Source of the DNA: Roseateles aquatilis
GTDB lineage: Bacteria > Pseudomonadota > Gammaproteobacteria > Burkholderiales > Burkholderiaceae_C
Reading direction: 5' to 3'
Length of the DNA: 64,000 bases
Assembly: GCF_002205645.1 (NCBI RefSeq)
Contig: NZ_NIOF01000001.1
Span: 186,001-250,000 of the forward strand
The position numbers were made by a program, and so were the translations under genes. A model generated the notes under the pieces. That model worked only from the letters and a program-made list of their open reading frames with translations, had not been told where the DNA came from and did not search any database. The number at the start of each line of letters is the position of its first letter. The stretch's first letter is position 1. Shown one piece after another: positions 26,499 to 34,961 of this stretch.

Positions 26499-27506
26499 AT
26501 GAACATCATCATCCTCGACGACTACCAGGACGCTGTGCGCAAGCTGCCTTGCGCCACCAAACTGGACGCGCTGAACGCCAAGGTCTTCACCAACACGGTC
26601 AAGGGCATCGGACAGCTGTCGGTCCGGCTGCGGGACGCCGAAGTGCTGGTAACGATCCGCGAACGGACCCACTTTCCCCGGCAACTGCTGGAAAAGCTGC
26701 CCAAGCTGAAGCTGATCTCCCAGACCGGCCGCGTCGGCAAGCACATCGACCTGGACGCCTGCACCCGGCTGGGCATCGCCGTGGCGGAGGGCGGCGGCTC
26801 GCCGATCGCGCCGGCCGAGCTGACCTGGGCGCTGATCATGGCGGCGATGCGGCGCCTGCCGCAGTACATCGCGACGCTCAAGCACGGCGTGTGGCAGCAG
26901 TCGGGCTTGAAGTCCGGCTCGATGCCGCCCAACTTCGGCCTGGGCATCGTGCTGCGCGGCAAGACGCTGGGCATCTGGGGCTACGGCAAGATCGGCCAGC
27001 TCATCGCCGGCTACGGTCGTGCCTTCGGGATGCACGTGCTGGTCTGGGGCAGTGAGGGCTCGCGCCTGCGCGCCCAGGCCGACGGCCATCAGGCGGCGGA
27101 GAGCCGCGAGGCCTTCTTCGAGCAGGCCGACGTGCTGTCCCTGCACCTGCGCCTGTCCGATGAAACCACCGGCATCGTCACCGCCGAGGACCTGGCGCGG
27201 ATGAAGCCGACCTCGCTGTTCGTGAACACCTCGCGCGCAGAACTGGTCGCCGACGGCGCGCTGGTCTCCGGGCTGAACCGCGGCCGTCCCGGCATGGCCG
27301 CCGTCGACGTGTTCGAGTCGGAACCCATCCTGCAGGGCCATCCGCTGCTGCGCCTGGAAAACGCCGTGTGCACGCCGCACATCGGCTATGTCGAGCAGGA
27401 CAGCTACCAGATGTACTTCGACGCGGCCTTCGACAACGTGCTGAGCTACATGGCCGGCAAGCCGACGAACATCGTCAACCCGGATGCGCTCAAGGTGCTG
27501 CGGTGA
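26499..27506 (+). CDS. D-2-hydroxyacid dehydrogenase family protein
   Basis: The protein has 335 residues with the two-domain fold of D-isomer-specific 2-hydroxyacid dehydrogenases. The NAD loop GIWGYGKIG lies near residue 160. The catalytic Arg is in VNTSRAELV (about 246), the acidic residue in FESEPI, and the catalytic His in TPHIGYVE (about 295). Members reduce 2-keto acids or oxidise 2-hydroxy acids with NAD(P)H; the substrate cannot be told from sequence. The stop overlaps the GTG start of the chromate transporter gene by four bases. This suggests coupling, though no functional link to chromate is obvious. Confidence 0.93.
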   Translation: MNIIILDDYQDAVRKLPCATKLDALNAKVFTNTVKGIGQLSVRLRDAEVLVTIRERTHFPRQLLEKLPKLKLISQTGRVGKHIDLDACTRLGIAVAEGGGSPIAPAELTWALIMAAMRRLPQYIATLKHGVWQQSGLKSGSMPPNFGLGIVLRGKTLGIWGYGKIGQLIAGYGRAFGMHVLVWGSEGSRLRAQADGHQAAESREAFFEQADVLSLHLRLSDETTGIVTAEDLARMKPTSLFVNTSRAELVADGALVSGLNRGRPGMAAVDVFESEPILQGHPLLRLENAVCTPHIGYVEQDSYQMYFDAAFDNVLSYMAGKPTNIVNPDALKVLR

Positions 27507-28165
27507 GCCTGGCGCCGCCGCCCTCCCCGCCCTCCCCGCCGGCACCCGCCGAGTCCGCCCCCGCCGATCCCGCCCCTCCCGAGCCTTCTCCCGCCCCGGG
27601 TGACGCGGCCAGCCCCCAGAGCGTGGGCGAGCTGTTCTGGGCCTTCAACCGCCTCGCGCTGCAGGGTTTCGGCGGCGTGCTGGCCGTCGCGCAGCGGGAG
27701 CTGGTGGAGCGCCTGGGCTGGATGTCCCGCGAGGAGTTCGTCGAGACCCTCGCCGTCGCGCAGGTGCTGCCCGGCCCGAACATCGTCAACATCTCGCTGA
27801 TGATCGGCGACCGCTTCTTCGGCATGCGCGGCGCGATGGCCGCGCTGGCCGGAATGATGGTGGTGCCGGCGATCATCGTGCTGACGCTGGCGGCGCTGTC
27901 CACGACCTGGCTGGCCTCGCCGCGGATGACCGGCGCGCTGCGCGGCATGGGGGCCGTGTCGGCGGGCCTGATCCTGGCCACCGGCCTGAAGCTGCTGCCG
28001 TCGCTGAGGAAGAACCCGGTCGGCCTCTGGCCCGGCCTGGCCCTGGCGAGCCTGGTGTTCGGCGCGACCGTGTGGCTGAAGCTGCCGCTGTTCTGGATCG
28101 TGCTGAGCGTCGGCGGCCTGGGCATGGCGCTGGCGCTGATCGCGCTGAGGCGGAGCCGCCGATGA
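27503..28165 (+). CDS. Chromate transporter, first half-protein
   Basis: The protein has 220 residues and starts at GTG 27503-27505 within the stop of the dehydrogenase gene. After a Pro/Ala-rich leader (about 1-45) comes one ChrA domain, with FGGVLAVAQRELVERLGWMS and the pore motif VLPGPNIVNIS. About five or six membrane segments follow. Short-chain ChrA proteins work as pairs of opposite topology. The partner is encoded next, with an ATGA overlap. The pair may export chromate or another oxyanion; resistance has not been shown for all members. Confidence 0.92.
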   Translation: MSLAPPPSPPSPPAPAESAPADPAPPEPSPAPGDAASPQSVGELFWAFNRLALQGFGGVLAVAQRELVERLGWMSREEFVETLAVAQVLPGPNIVNISLMIGDRFFGMRGAMAALAGMMVVPAIIVLTLAALSTTWLASPRMTGALRGMGAVSAGLILATGLKLLPSLRKNPVGLWPGLALASLVFGATVWLKLPLFWIVLSVGGLGMALALIALRRSRR

Positions 28166-28734
28166 GCCCCTCCCTGAGCGTGCTGACGGGCGCCCTGAGC
28201 TGGCAGGACCTGGGCGCGCTGTGCCTGCACTTCCTGATGCTGTCGCTGCTGTCGATCGGCGGCGCGATCACCACCGCGCCGGACATGCACCGCTACCTGG
28301 TGGCCGAGCGCCACTGGCTCACCGACACGCAATTCACCAGCTCGATCGCGCTGGCGCAGGCCGCGCCTGGGCCCAACATCCTGTTCGTCGCGGTGCTGGG
28401 CTTCAACGTGTCGGGGCTGGCCGGCGCCGCGGCGGCGATGCTGGGCATCATGTTGCCGTCGACCTTGCTGGTCGTGGCCGCGACGCGCTGGGCGCGGGCC
28501 AACCGGGACCACATCGGCGTGCGCTCGTTCACCGTCGGCATGGCGCCGCTGACGCTCGGGCTGATGATCGCGACCGGCTGGCTGCTGGCCGCGCCCTATG
28601 TCGTCGAGCCCGGCCACCGCTGGGCCACGCTGGCGCTGATGGCCGCCACGCTGTTCCTGACGATGCGCACGAAGCTGGGCATCGTGTGGATGGTGCTGGG
28701 CGGCGGCGTGCTGGGAGCGCTGGGGGTCGTTTGA
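28162..28734 (+). CDS. Chromate transporter, second half-protein
   Basis: The protein has 190 residues from ATG 28162-28164, overlapping the previous stop. It is a single ChrA domain with LLSIGGAITTAPDMHRYLV in the position of the family FGG motif and AQAAPGPNILFVAVLGF as the pore motif. Six short hydrophobic segments are visible. It differs clearly from the first half, as expected for a split heterodimeric transporter. An open frame extends upstream to 28072 but lies inside the first half and is not used. The gene is convergent with upp, with only 30 bases between. Confidence 0.92.
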   Translation: MSPSLSVLTGALSWQDLGALCLHFLMLSLLSIGGAITTAPDMHRYLVAERHWLTDTQFTSSIALAQAAPGPNILFVAVLGFNVSGLAGAAAAMLGIMLPSTLLVVAATRWARANRDHIGVRSFTVGMAPLTLGLMIATGWLLAAPYVVEPGHRWATLALMAATLFLTMRTKLGIVWMVLGGGVLGALGVV

Positions 28735-28764
28735 CCCCGGCCTCCCGATCGCCGCCGAAGATGC

Positions 28765-29397
28765 TCAGGCGTCCTTCGTCCCGAAGATCTTGTCCCCGGC
28801 GTCGCCCAGGCCCGGAATGATGTAGCCCTGCTCGTTGAGGTGGGAGTCGATCGCCGCGGTCCAGCAGCGGACTTCCGGATGGGCCTTGCCGAGCGCCTCG
28901 ACACCCTCGGGCGCCGCCACCAGCACCAGGGCCCGGATGTCCTTGCAGCCGCGCTTCTTCAGCAGATCGATCGTCGCGATCATCGAGCCGGCGGTGGCCA
29001 GCATCGGGTCGACGATCAGCGCGGTGCGCTGGTCCAGCTGGCCGACGAACTTCTCGAAGTAGTTCACCGGCTGCAGCGTCTCGTGGTCGCGCGCCAGGCC
29101 GACGACGCTAACCTTGGCGTTGGGCATCATGTCCAGCACACCGTCCAGCATGCCGATGCCGGCGCGCAGGATGGGCACCACGGTGACCTTGCGGCCGGCG
29201 ATCTGGTCGACCTCCACCGGGCCGCACCAGCCGTCGATCGTGGTCTTCTCCAGCGGGAAGTCCGACGTCGCTTCGTAGGCCAGCAGGCGCGCCACCTCGC
29301 CGGTCAGCTCGCGGAACTTCTTGGTGGACATGTCACCCTCGCGCATCAAGCCGATCTTGTGCTTGACCAGGGGGTGTTTGACTTCGATGACGGGCAT
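28765..29397 (-). CDS. upp: Uracil phosphoribosyltransferase
   Basis: The protein has 210 residues, the usual size. It makes UMP from uracil and PRPP in the pyrimidine salvage pathway. The PRPP-binding loop is [10 protein letters not shown] near residue 131. The uracil-site region is [17 protein letters not shown] at the C-terminus, and [13 protein letters not shown] is the conserved middle motif. The start [19 protein letters not shown] is typical. It appears to be a single gene, convergent with the chromate transporter pair and 72 bases downstream of rlmB. Confidence 0.97.
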   Translation of the reverse strand: MPVIEVKHPLVKHKIGLMREGDMSTKKFRELTGEVARLLAYEATSDFPLEKTTIDGWCGPVEVDQIAGRKVTVVPILRAGIGMLDGVLDMMPNAKVSVVGLARDHETLQPVNYFEKFVGQLDQRTALIVDPMLATAGSMIATIDLLKKRGCKDIRALVLVAAPEGVEALGKAHPEVRCWTAAIDSHLNEQGYIIPGLGDAGDKIFGTKDA

Positions 29398-29469
29398 GGC
29401 GGTGGGGCAGGCTGATGTGGGAGCGGCTCCTCGCGGAGCCGGAATGGGCGCGATTATCTCGCGGCGGGC

Positions 29470-30270
29470 TCAGCCCTTGGCGCGGCGCTGGCGCAGCGCC
29501 TCGTACAGGCACACGCCCGCGGCCACCGACACGTTCAAGCTTTCCACCGCGCCCTGCATCGGGATGCTGACCAGCTCGTCGCAAGTCTTGCCGGTGAGCT
29601 GCCGCATGCCCTCGCCCTCGGCGCCCAGCACCAGCGCCACCGGGCCGGACAGGTCCAGGTCGTACAGCGTCTTGGTCGCCTGGTCGGAGGTGCCGACGAT
29701 CCAGATATCGCGCTCCTTGAGCTCGTTGAGCGCGCGCGCCAGGTTGGTGACCATCAGGTAGGGCACCGTCTCCGCCGCGCCGCTGGCCACCTTGGCCACC
29801 GTCGCGTTGAGCCCGACCGCATGGTCCTTGGGCGCCACGACCGCGTGCGCGCCCGCGCCGTCGGCCACCCGCAGGCAGGCGCCGAGGTTGTGCGGATCGG
29901 TCACGCCGTCCAGCACCAGCAGCAGCGGCGGGCCTTCCACGTTGTCCAGCAGGTCGTCCAGCGAATGCTGCTGCGCCACCGCCTTCACCCGCGCCACGAC
30001 GCCCTGGTGGCGCGTCGTGCCGCACAGCTTCTGAAGCCGGTCGTCGTCGCTCTCGACCAGGCGCGCGCCGGCCGCCTCGGCCTTCTCCAGGAAGCCGCGC
30101 ATGCGCTGGTCGCGACGGGTGGCGTCGAACAGGACCTCGTGCACCGAGGCGGGCGCGGTCTTGAGCCGCACGGTCACGGCATGGAAGCCGAACAGGATCT
30201 GGGTCTTGCCCGACGCGGACGCCGGCTCGGAGCCGGCGGCGGGCTTGGAATGCTTGGGGGTGGCGCTCAT
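29470..30270 (-). CDS. rlmB: 23S rRNA (guanosine-2'-O)-methyltransferase RlmB
   Basis: This 266-residue SpoU-class enzyme should methylate the 2'-OH of G2251 in 23S rRNA. After a variable 20-residue leader comes the substrate-binding domain, [13 protein letters not shown]. The trefoil-knot domain follows with the three SpoU motifs: [25 protein letters not shown] and [15 protein letters not shown]. All key residues are present. It is cytoplasmic. It lies between upp and the DUF1624 gene on the same strand with short gaps (72 and 34 bases). Confidence 0.96.
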   Translation of the reverse strand: MSATPKHSKPAAGSEPASASGKTQILFGFHAVTVRLKTAPASVHEVLFDATRRDQRMRGFLEKAEAAGARLVESDDDRLQKLCGTTRHQGVVARVKAVAQQHSLDDLLDNVEGPPLLLVLDGVTDPHNLGACLRVADGAGAHAVVAPKDHAVGLNATVAKVASGAAETVPYLMVTNLARALNELKERDIWIVGTSDQATKTLYDLDLSGPVALVLGAEGEGMRQLTGKTCDELVSIPMQGAVESLNVSVAAGVCLYEALRQRRAKG

Positions 30271-30304
30271 GGGGCCGGATTGTCGCCGCTCCGGCGGGCG
30301 GCGC

Positions 30305-31093
30305 TCAGATCCAGCCCATTTCCCTGGCGCCCATGAGCGCGCCGATGAGCACCGGCTGATGCAGCATGTAGTACGACAGCGACCACTGCCCCAGCACCGC
30401 CAGCGGTCGCAGCGTCACCCGCAACGGCCTTTGCAGCCAGGCGCGCACCGCGGCCGTCCGCGCCAGCGCGCAGCCCCACAGCATCGGCCCCAGCCACGGC
30501 AGCAGCGGCACGTAGTCCTCGGTCAGCGGCTTGTGGGTCACCAGGCCGACCCAGTTGGTGGTGCGGGTGTCGAAGAAGGGATGCGCCACCACGAAGGGCA
30601 GCAGCAGCGCCACCGCCCCCAGCACCCACAACGCGCCGGCCGGCAGGCGCGAGAAGCCGAAGCGCACCAGGATCAGCATCAGCGCCATGCCGTGCAGCAC
30701 GCCGAAGCTGATGAACGAACGCGGGAACATCCACCACGACCCCAGCGACACCAGCAGCGCGCAGGCCATGATCTGGCCCCACCGGCGCCAGAAGCGATAG
30801 GCCGACTGCCCCTGCGACGTCGCCACCGCCTGCCCCATGCCGGCGCACAGCAGGAACAGGCTCACGATGGCGCTGCGCTGCCAGGTCCAGAACGGATCGC
30901 GATAGAAGTCCTCGACGATGACCTTGAAGTAGGTCAGGTCGAAGCAGAAGTGGAAGGCGGTCATCCAGACCATCGCCAGGCCGCGCAGCGCGTCCAGGCG
31001 ATCGAAGCGCGGCGTGACCTCCGGCGGGGGCGCCGCCTCGGCGCGGACGGCGGGGTCAGGCGTTGACGGGGGGTGTCGGTCCGGCGGATTCAT
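30305..31093 (-). CDS. DUF1624 heparan-alpha-glucosaminide N-acetyltransferase-like membrane protein
   Basis: The protein has 262 residues and about seven membrane segments. The DUF1624 signature [20 protein letters not shown] lies near residue 30, and a Pro-rich cytoplasmic leader precedes it. Relatives of HGSNAT move acetyl groups across the membrane to sugars. For bacterial DUF1624 proteins the acceptor is unknown. The C-terminus, [15 protein letters not shown], matches the acyltransferase family. It sits 34 bases upstream of rlmB on the same strand. The 202 bases before the next gene contain its presumed promoter, not resolved here. Confidence 0.9.
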   Translation of the reverse strand: MNPPDRHPPSTPDPAVRAEAAPPPEVTPRFDRLDALRGLAMVWMTAFHFCFDLTYFKVIVEDFYRDPFWTWQRSAIVSLFLLCAGMGQAVATSQGQSAYRFWRRWGQIMACALLVSLGSWWMFPRSFISFGVLHGMALMLILVRFGFSRLPAGALWVLGAVALLLPFVVAHPFFDTRTTNWVGLVTHKPLTEDYVPLLPWLGPMLWGCALARTAAVRAWLQRPLRVTLRPLAVLGQWSLSYYMLHQPVLIGALMGAREMGWI

Positions 31094-31295
31094 CGGGGTG
31101 GAAGTCTACATAAGGCCGGTGGCCCGCCCATGACGGTGGTGGTTCGACATCACAACAAGCGACGCCACGCCTTGAACGAGTCATGACAACCCCACTCCCA
31201 GGTCAGGCGCCCTGTGCGTGACTACCAGTGACGGTCATTGAGAGCAGAAGCCGTCGATTCGACCATCGCGGTTTCGTCCACGCCTTTCAATCCAC

Positions 31296-32990
31296 ATGTC
31301 CTTGCACTCCCTGTCCGAACCCTCGTCGCGCGTGCTGCCCCGCGCTCGCTCTTCCACCCTTCGTCTCGGCGCCCTCGCGCTCCCGTTGCTGCTGTCGGCC
31401 TGCTTCGGCGGCGGCGACGACAAGGCCCAAACCGCGGCGGTGATCGAACCGTCGGAAGTCTCGCCCTGCCAGGTCCTCAAGGTGACGCCGGAAGCCTCCG
31501 TCACCGACGCCTTCGTCGATCCGCTGCTGACGCTGACCTACACCGCGCCGACCGCCGGCACCTGCAACAACTTCGCGCTGGTCGACCGCGGCCAGTCGCC
31601 CGTCCCCACCCGGGTGGTGGCCGCCAGCGAGTGGCCGCATCCTCAAGGCGGCTTCGTGGGGACGCTGACCCTGGAGCCGGTCGACGCGCTGGCGCAGAAG
31701 GCCGGCTACGGCCTGAAGCAGAACGGCAAGACGATCTCCCTCTTCACCACCGGCACGGAGCGCCGCGGCAGCCTCGCGAAGGTCGAGGACCAGCCCGTCC
31801 ACCTGTCGCCGCTGCCCGAATCCGCGCGCATCGGCAAGGACGACATCAACGGCGTGGTCGACGCGCTGGCAGAGCGCATCACCGAAGGCAACAAAGGGCT
31901 CGCGTTCCTGCTCAAGGCACTGCTGAAACGAGAGCTCCCGCATCTGGCGGATCCGCAGGCCCGCTTCGCCGCGCGTGTCGGCAAGCTGACCTACCGCAGC
32001 GTCGACGCGACCGGCGCGCCCGTGACGCTGAGCGGCCTGCTGGTCTATCCGGAGCAGGACGGCGGCGGGGCCCCCATGGACTACAACGGCCTGCCCATCG
32101 TGATCGGCCAGCGCGGAGCCGGCGACAACGACAGCGAGGCCCCGTCCTCGGGCGCCCACATCATGACGGTGCCTGGACTGTTGGCGGCGGGCAAGGGCCA
32201 CGTGTACATCGCGCCGGACCTGATCGGCATGGGCGACACGGCGAAGTCGCCCCAGGCCTACCTGATGGCCAAGGACACGGCCGCGCAGACGCAGGACATG
32301 CTGCGGGCCGTCCGCGAGTACTTCCTCCAGCAACACCGCGCGCAGCTGGGCCGCGACCTGCGGATCGTCGGCGCCTCGCAAGGCGGTTTCTCGTCCATCG
32401 CCCCGCTGCCACACCTGTCGCTGGACGGCACCGTGCGGCTGGTTTCCGCCGCGGAAGGCCCGTACGACGTGCACCGCACCTTTCACTCCTCCGTCCTGGC
32501 CGTGGGCGGCGCGGCGCGCGACGCCTACTCCGAGCACGAGGACCTGAAGTTCGTGCCCAGCCACGTGCGCGACGTGATGGAGAGCTTCCAGACCTACCAG
32601 GGCTACCGCTTCGATCCGAAGGCGGTCTTCGCCGAGGACGGCTCGCTGCTGCCGTCCTTCCTGCAGGACTACAAGGACGGCAAGTACAAGGACTTCGTCG
32701 CCCATCTCGGCGCCAACAGCCTTGCCAGCAACACCCAGCAGTACAACCTCCCCGAGGCCAAGGTGAAGCTCTATCACTTCACGAAGGACTCTCTGGTGCC
32801 GTCGCAGAACACGGTGGACCTGCTGGCCAAGCTGAGCGCCGCGCCCAACCGGTTGGCAAGCGTCGAACGCGGCAACTGCCACGAGAGCTCGGAGATCGTG
32901 AAGCTGGTCCTGCAGTTCAGCAAGAGCTCGCTGAAGACGCACATCATCTGCGTGCCGTTCCAGATCGACGACCTCGTCGGCGAGCTGTAA
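31296..32990 (+). CDS. Lipoprotein alpha/beta hydrolase
   Basis: The protein has 564 residues. The lipoprotein signal peptide ends with LLSAC, so the mature protein should be anchored by Cys about 35 residues in. A beta-rich N-terminal part (about 50-160) resembles a bacterial Ig-like region. The alpha/beta-hydrolase part begins near 215 and has the nucleophile elbow GASQGG near 355. A late His in NCHESSE (near 530) could complete the triad. The layout recalls secreted lipases and PHB-like esterases, but the substrate is not known. Four Cys residues in the mature part may form disulfides. No strong ribosome site precedes the ATG. Confidence 0.8.
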   Translation: MSLHSLSEPSSRVLPRARSSTLRLGALALPLLLSACFGGGDDKAQTAAVIEPSEVSPCQVLKVTPEASVTDAFVDPLLTLTYTAPTAGTCNNFALVDRGQSPVPTRVVAASEWPHPQGGFVGTLTLEPVDALAQKAGYGLKQNGKTISLFTTGTERRGSLAKVEDQPVHLSPLPESARIGKDDINGVVDALAERITEGNKGLAFLLKALLKRELPHLADPQARFAARVGKLTYRSVDATGAPVTLSGLLVYPEQDGGGAPMDYNGLPIVIGQRGAGDNDSEAPSSGAHIMTVPGLLAAGKGHVYIAPDLIGMGDTAKSPQAYLMAKDTAAQTQDMLRAVREYFLQQHRAQLGRDLRIVGASQGGFSSIAPLPHLSLDGTVRLVSAAEGPYDVHRTFHSSVLAVGGAARDAYSEHEDLKFVPSHVRDVMESFQTYQGYRFDPKAVFAEDGSLLPSFLQDYKDGKYKDFVAHLGANSLASNTQQYNLPEAKVKLYHFTKDSLVPSQNTVDLLAKLSAAPNRLASVERGNCHESSEIVKLVLQFSKSSLKTHIICVPFQIDDLVGEL

Positions 32991-33008
32991 ACAAGCGCTG
33001 AGCAATGC

Positions 33009-33036
33009 GGGCCGCCCGGTCGTGCCGAGGCGGCCC
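33009..33036. terminator. Bidirectional terminator-like hairpin
   Basis: Arms GGGCCGCC (33009-33016) and GGCGGCCC (33029-33036) lie between the convergent hydrolase and outer-membrane channel genes. There is no long T tract. Confidence 0.55.
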
Positions 33037-33063
33037 TGTCATTGCCTGATCACCCGGTCCGCC

Positions 33064-34512
33064 TCAAGAGCCCCAACGTCCGCCGAGCGCGCGCAGCAGT
33101 TCGACGCGATTGACCTGCTCCGTCTGCCGCAGCGTCACCAGCACCTGCCGCGCGGTCGCCAACTGGCGTTGCGCATCGAGCAGCTCCAGCTGGCTGAACC
33201 CGCCGAGGCGATAACTCTGCTCCGCCAGGCGGAACGCCTGCCGCGCCGCCTCCACTTGCGCCTGCTGCGCATCCAGCCGCTCCGCAAGCTGGTCGCGCAC
33301 CGCCAGCGCATCCGCCACCTCCCGGAAGGCCGACTGCAATGACAGCTCGTAGCTGGCCATCGCCTCGCGCCGGGTCGCCTCGCTGACCTGGACCTGCGCG
33401 CGCCGCGCGCCGCCGTCGAAGATCGGCAGATCGATCTGCGGCACCAGGCTCCAGACGCCGCTGCCGCTCTTGAACAGCCCATCCAGCTCGGGGCTGCGCG
33501 TGCCCGCGCTGGCCGTCAGCGTCAGCCGCGGGAATCGCGCCGCGCGCGCCGCGCCGACGTCGAACGCCGCCGCCTGCAGGCGCTGCTCCGCCGCGCGCAG
33601 ATCGGGGCGCTGCAGCAGCACCTCGGCGGGCAGACCGGCGGGGATCTCCGGCAGCGCCGTCGCGGCGGTCGTGTCCTGCTCGCCGGGCAGCATCTCGTCC
33701 GGCAGGGGTTGGCCGGCCAACAGCTCCAGCGTCAACCTGGCCTGCGTCACCGTGCCGACGATGCGTGCCGCGTCGCCGCGCGCGGATTCGAAGGCGGCGC
33801 GCGCACGGGACCGATCCAGGCCCGACGCGGCACCCAACTGGTACCTGCGCTCGGCCAGCGCCAGCGTGCGTTGCTGGCTGTCGCGCAGCTCCAGGGCCAG
33901 CGCCAGGCGCTGCCGCTCCGCGGCCAGCGCGAGCCACGCGTTCGCGACCTCCGCGACCAGACTCAACCGCGTGCTGCGCTGCGTTTCCTCCTGGGCGAGG
34001 AACCGCGCCAGCGCCGCGCCCTCCAGGCTGCCGAGACGATCGAACAGGTCGATCTCGTAGCTCGCCAGACCCAGGTTGACGCCATAGGTCGTCGTCGCGC
34101 CCTGCGCGCCGGTCGTGCGCTGGCGTGTCGCGGACGCGCCCAGGCCGATCTGCGGCAGATCGTTGGCGGCGACGATGCGGTACTGCGCCCGGACGCGTTC
34201 GACCGCGGCGGCGCTTGCGCGCAGGCTGCGGTTCTGGCCCAGCGCAATCCCGACCACCTGATTCAGACGCGGATCCGCGAAGAACCCGGACCAGTCATGC
34301 ACCGCGACCGCGGCCGCATCCACGGCCGCCGCCGTTGGCCCCGAGGCGGTGCTCGTCGGACTCGACGCCCCTCCCGCGGCGGCGACACCCCGGAAGGCCT
34401 CGCGCATCGGCGGCTTCGGCGCATCGTTCGCCGGCACGAGGCTGCCGCAGGCGCTCAACCCGAGCAGCAAGGGCAACAGTCCGGGCAGGAAGCGGCCCGT
34501 GCCGCTCGTCAT
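33064..34512 (-). CDS. RND efflux outer-membrane channel (NodT/OprM type)
   Basis: The protein has 482 residues from ATG 34510-34512, which directly precedes a lipoprotein signal peptide (FLPGLLPLLLGLSACG). Two OEP domains follow with NLGLASYEIDLFDRLG, LPAEVLLQRPDLRAAEQ and LVPQIDLPIFDGG, all standard for OprM-like channels. A ribosome site AGGAG lies seven bases upstream inside a 9-bp repeat. The same frame is open a further 151 codons to an ATG at 34965. That ATG overlaps the pump gene's stop and has its own GGAGG site. The extension is three 48-residue repeats and would bury the signal peptide, so the short form is preferred. Confidence 0.88.
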   Translation of the reverse strand: MTSGTGRFLPGLLPLLLGLSACGSLVPANDAPKPPMREAFRGVAAAGGASSPTSTASGPTAAAVDAAAVAVHDWSGFFADPRLNQVVGIALGQNRSLRASAAAVERVRAQYRIVAANDLPQIGLGASATRQRTTGAQGATTTYGVNLGLASYEIDLFDRLGSLEGAALARFLAQEETQRSTRLSLVAEVANAWLALAAERQRLALALELRDSQQRTLALAERRYQLGAASGLDRSRARAAFESARGDAARIVGTVTQARLTLELLAGQPLPDEMLPGEQDTTAATALPEIPAGLPAEVLLQRPDLRAAEQRLQAAAFDVGAARAARFPRLTLTASAGTRSPELDGLFKSGSGVWSLVPQIDLPIFDGGARRAQVQVSEATRREAMASYELSLQSAFREVADALAVRDQLAERLDAQQAQVEAARQAFRLAEQSYRLGGFSQLELLDAQRQLATARQVLVTLRQTEQVNRVELLRALGGRWGS

Positions 34513-34547
34513 CCTGGCACTCCTGGCACTCCTGGCACTCCTGGCAC
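34511..34547 (-). repeat. 9-bp repeats carrying Shine-Dalgarno sequences
   Basis: On the minus strand the unit TGCCAGGAG occurs three times in a row, followed by TGCCAGGATG that includes the channel gene's start. AGGAG is repeated every nine bases, and the last copy is correctly spaced from the ATG. Confidence 0.8.
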
Positions 34548-34961
34548 CCGCAGCCTGGATGGTCCTCCGAGCCGAGTCGGCGGAAGCCGGGCCGGGGGTG
34601 ACGATTTGCGTCAGCGTATGAGGAGCCCCCGGCCCGGCTTCCGCTGACGGGCGGAGTGCGCCACTCGCGGCAAACGAGGCAATCGTGGCACCCGCAATCT
34701 GGATGGTCCTCCGAGCCGAGTCGGCGGAAGCCGGGCCGGGGGTGGCGATTTGCGTCAGCGTATGAGGAGCCTCCGGCCCGGCTTCCGCTGACGGGCGGAG
34801 TGCGCCACTCACGGCAGAACACGCAATCGTGGCACCCGCAATCTGGATGGTCCTCCGAGCCGAGTCGGCGGAAGCCGGGCCGGGGGTGACGATTTGCGTC
34901 AGCGTATGAGGAGCCTCCGGCCCGGCTTTCGCTGACGGGCGGAGTGCTCGTTGGGAGTTAG
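34513..34961 (-). repeat. Three tandem 144-bp repeats with long hairpins
   Basis: The period is exactly 144 bases (48 codons). Each copy has inverted arms starting at 34580, 34724 and 34868. In the first copy both arms are 19 bases and perfect (34580-34598 and 34626-34644); the other two have one or two mismatches. The frame of the channel gene has no stop through all copies, reading ALRPSA..AGP..APHTLTQ in each. The array lies between the RND pump gene and the channel gene. Confidence 0.93.

Noticed and set aside
34513-34961. Repeat array considered as a CRISPR
   Set aside because: There are only three 144-base near-identical units with no unique spacers between them and no cas genes nearby.
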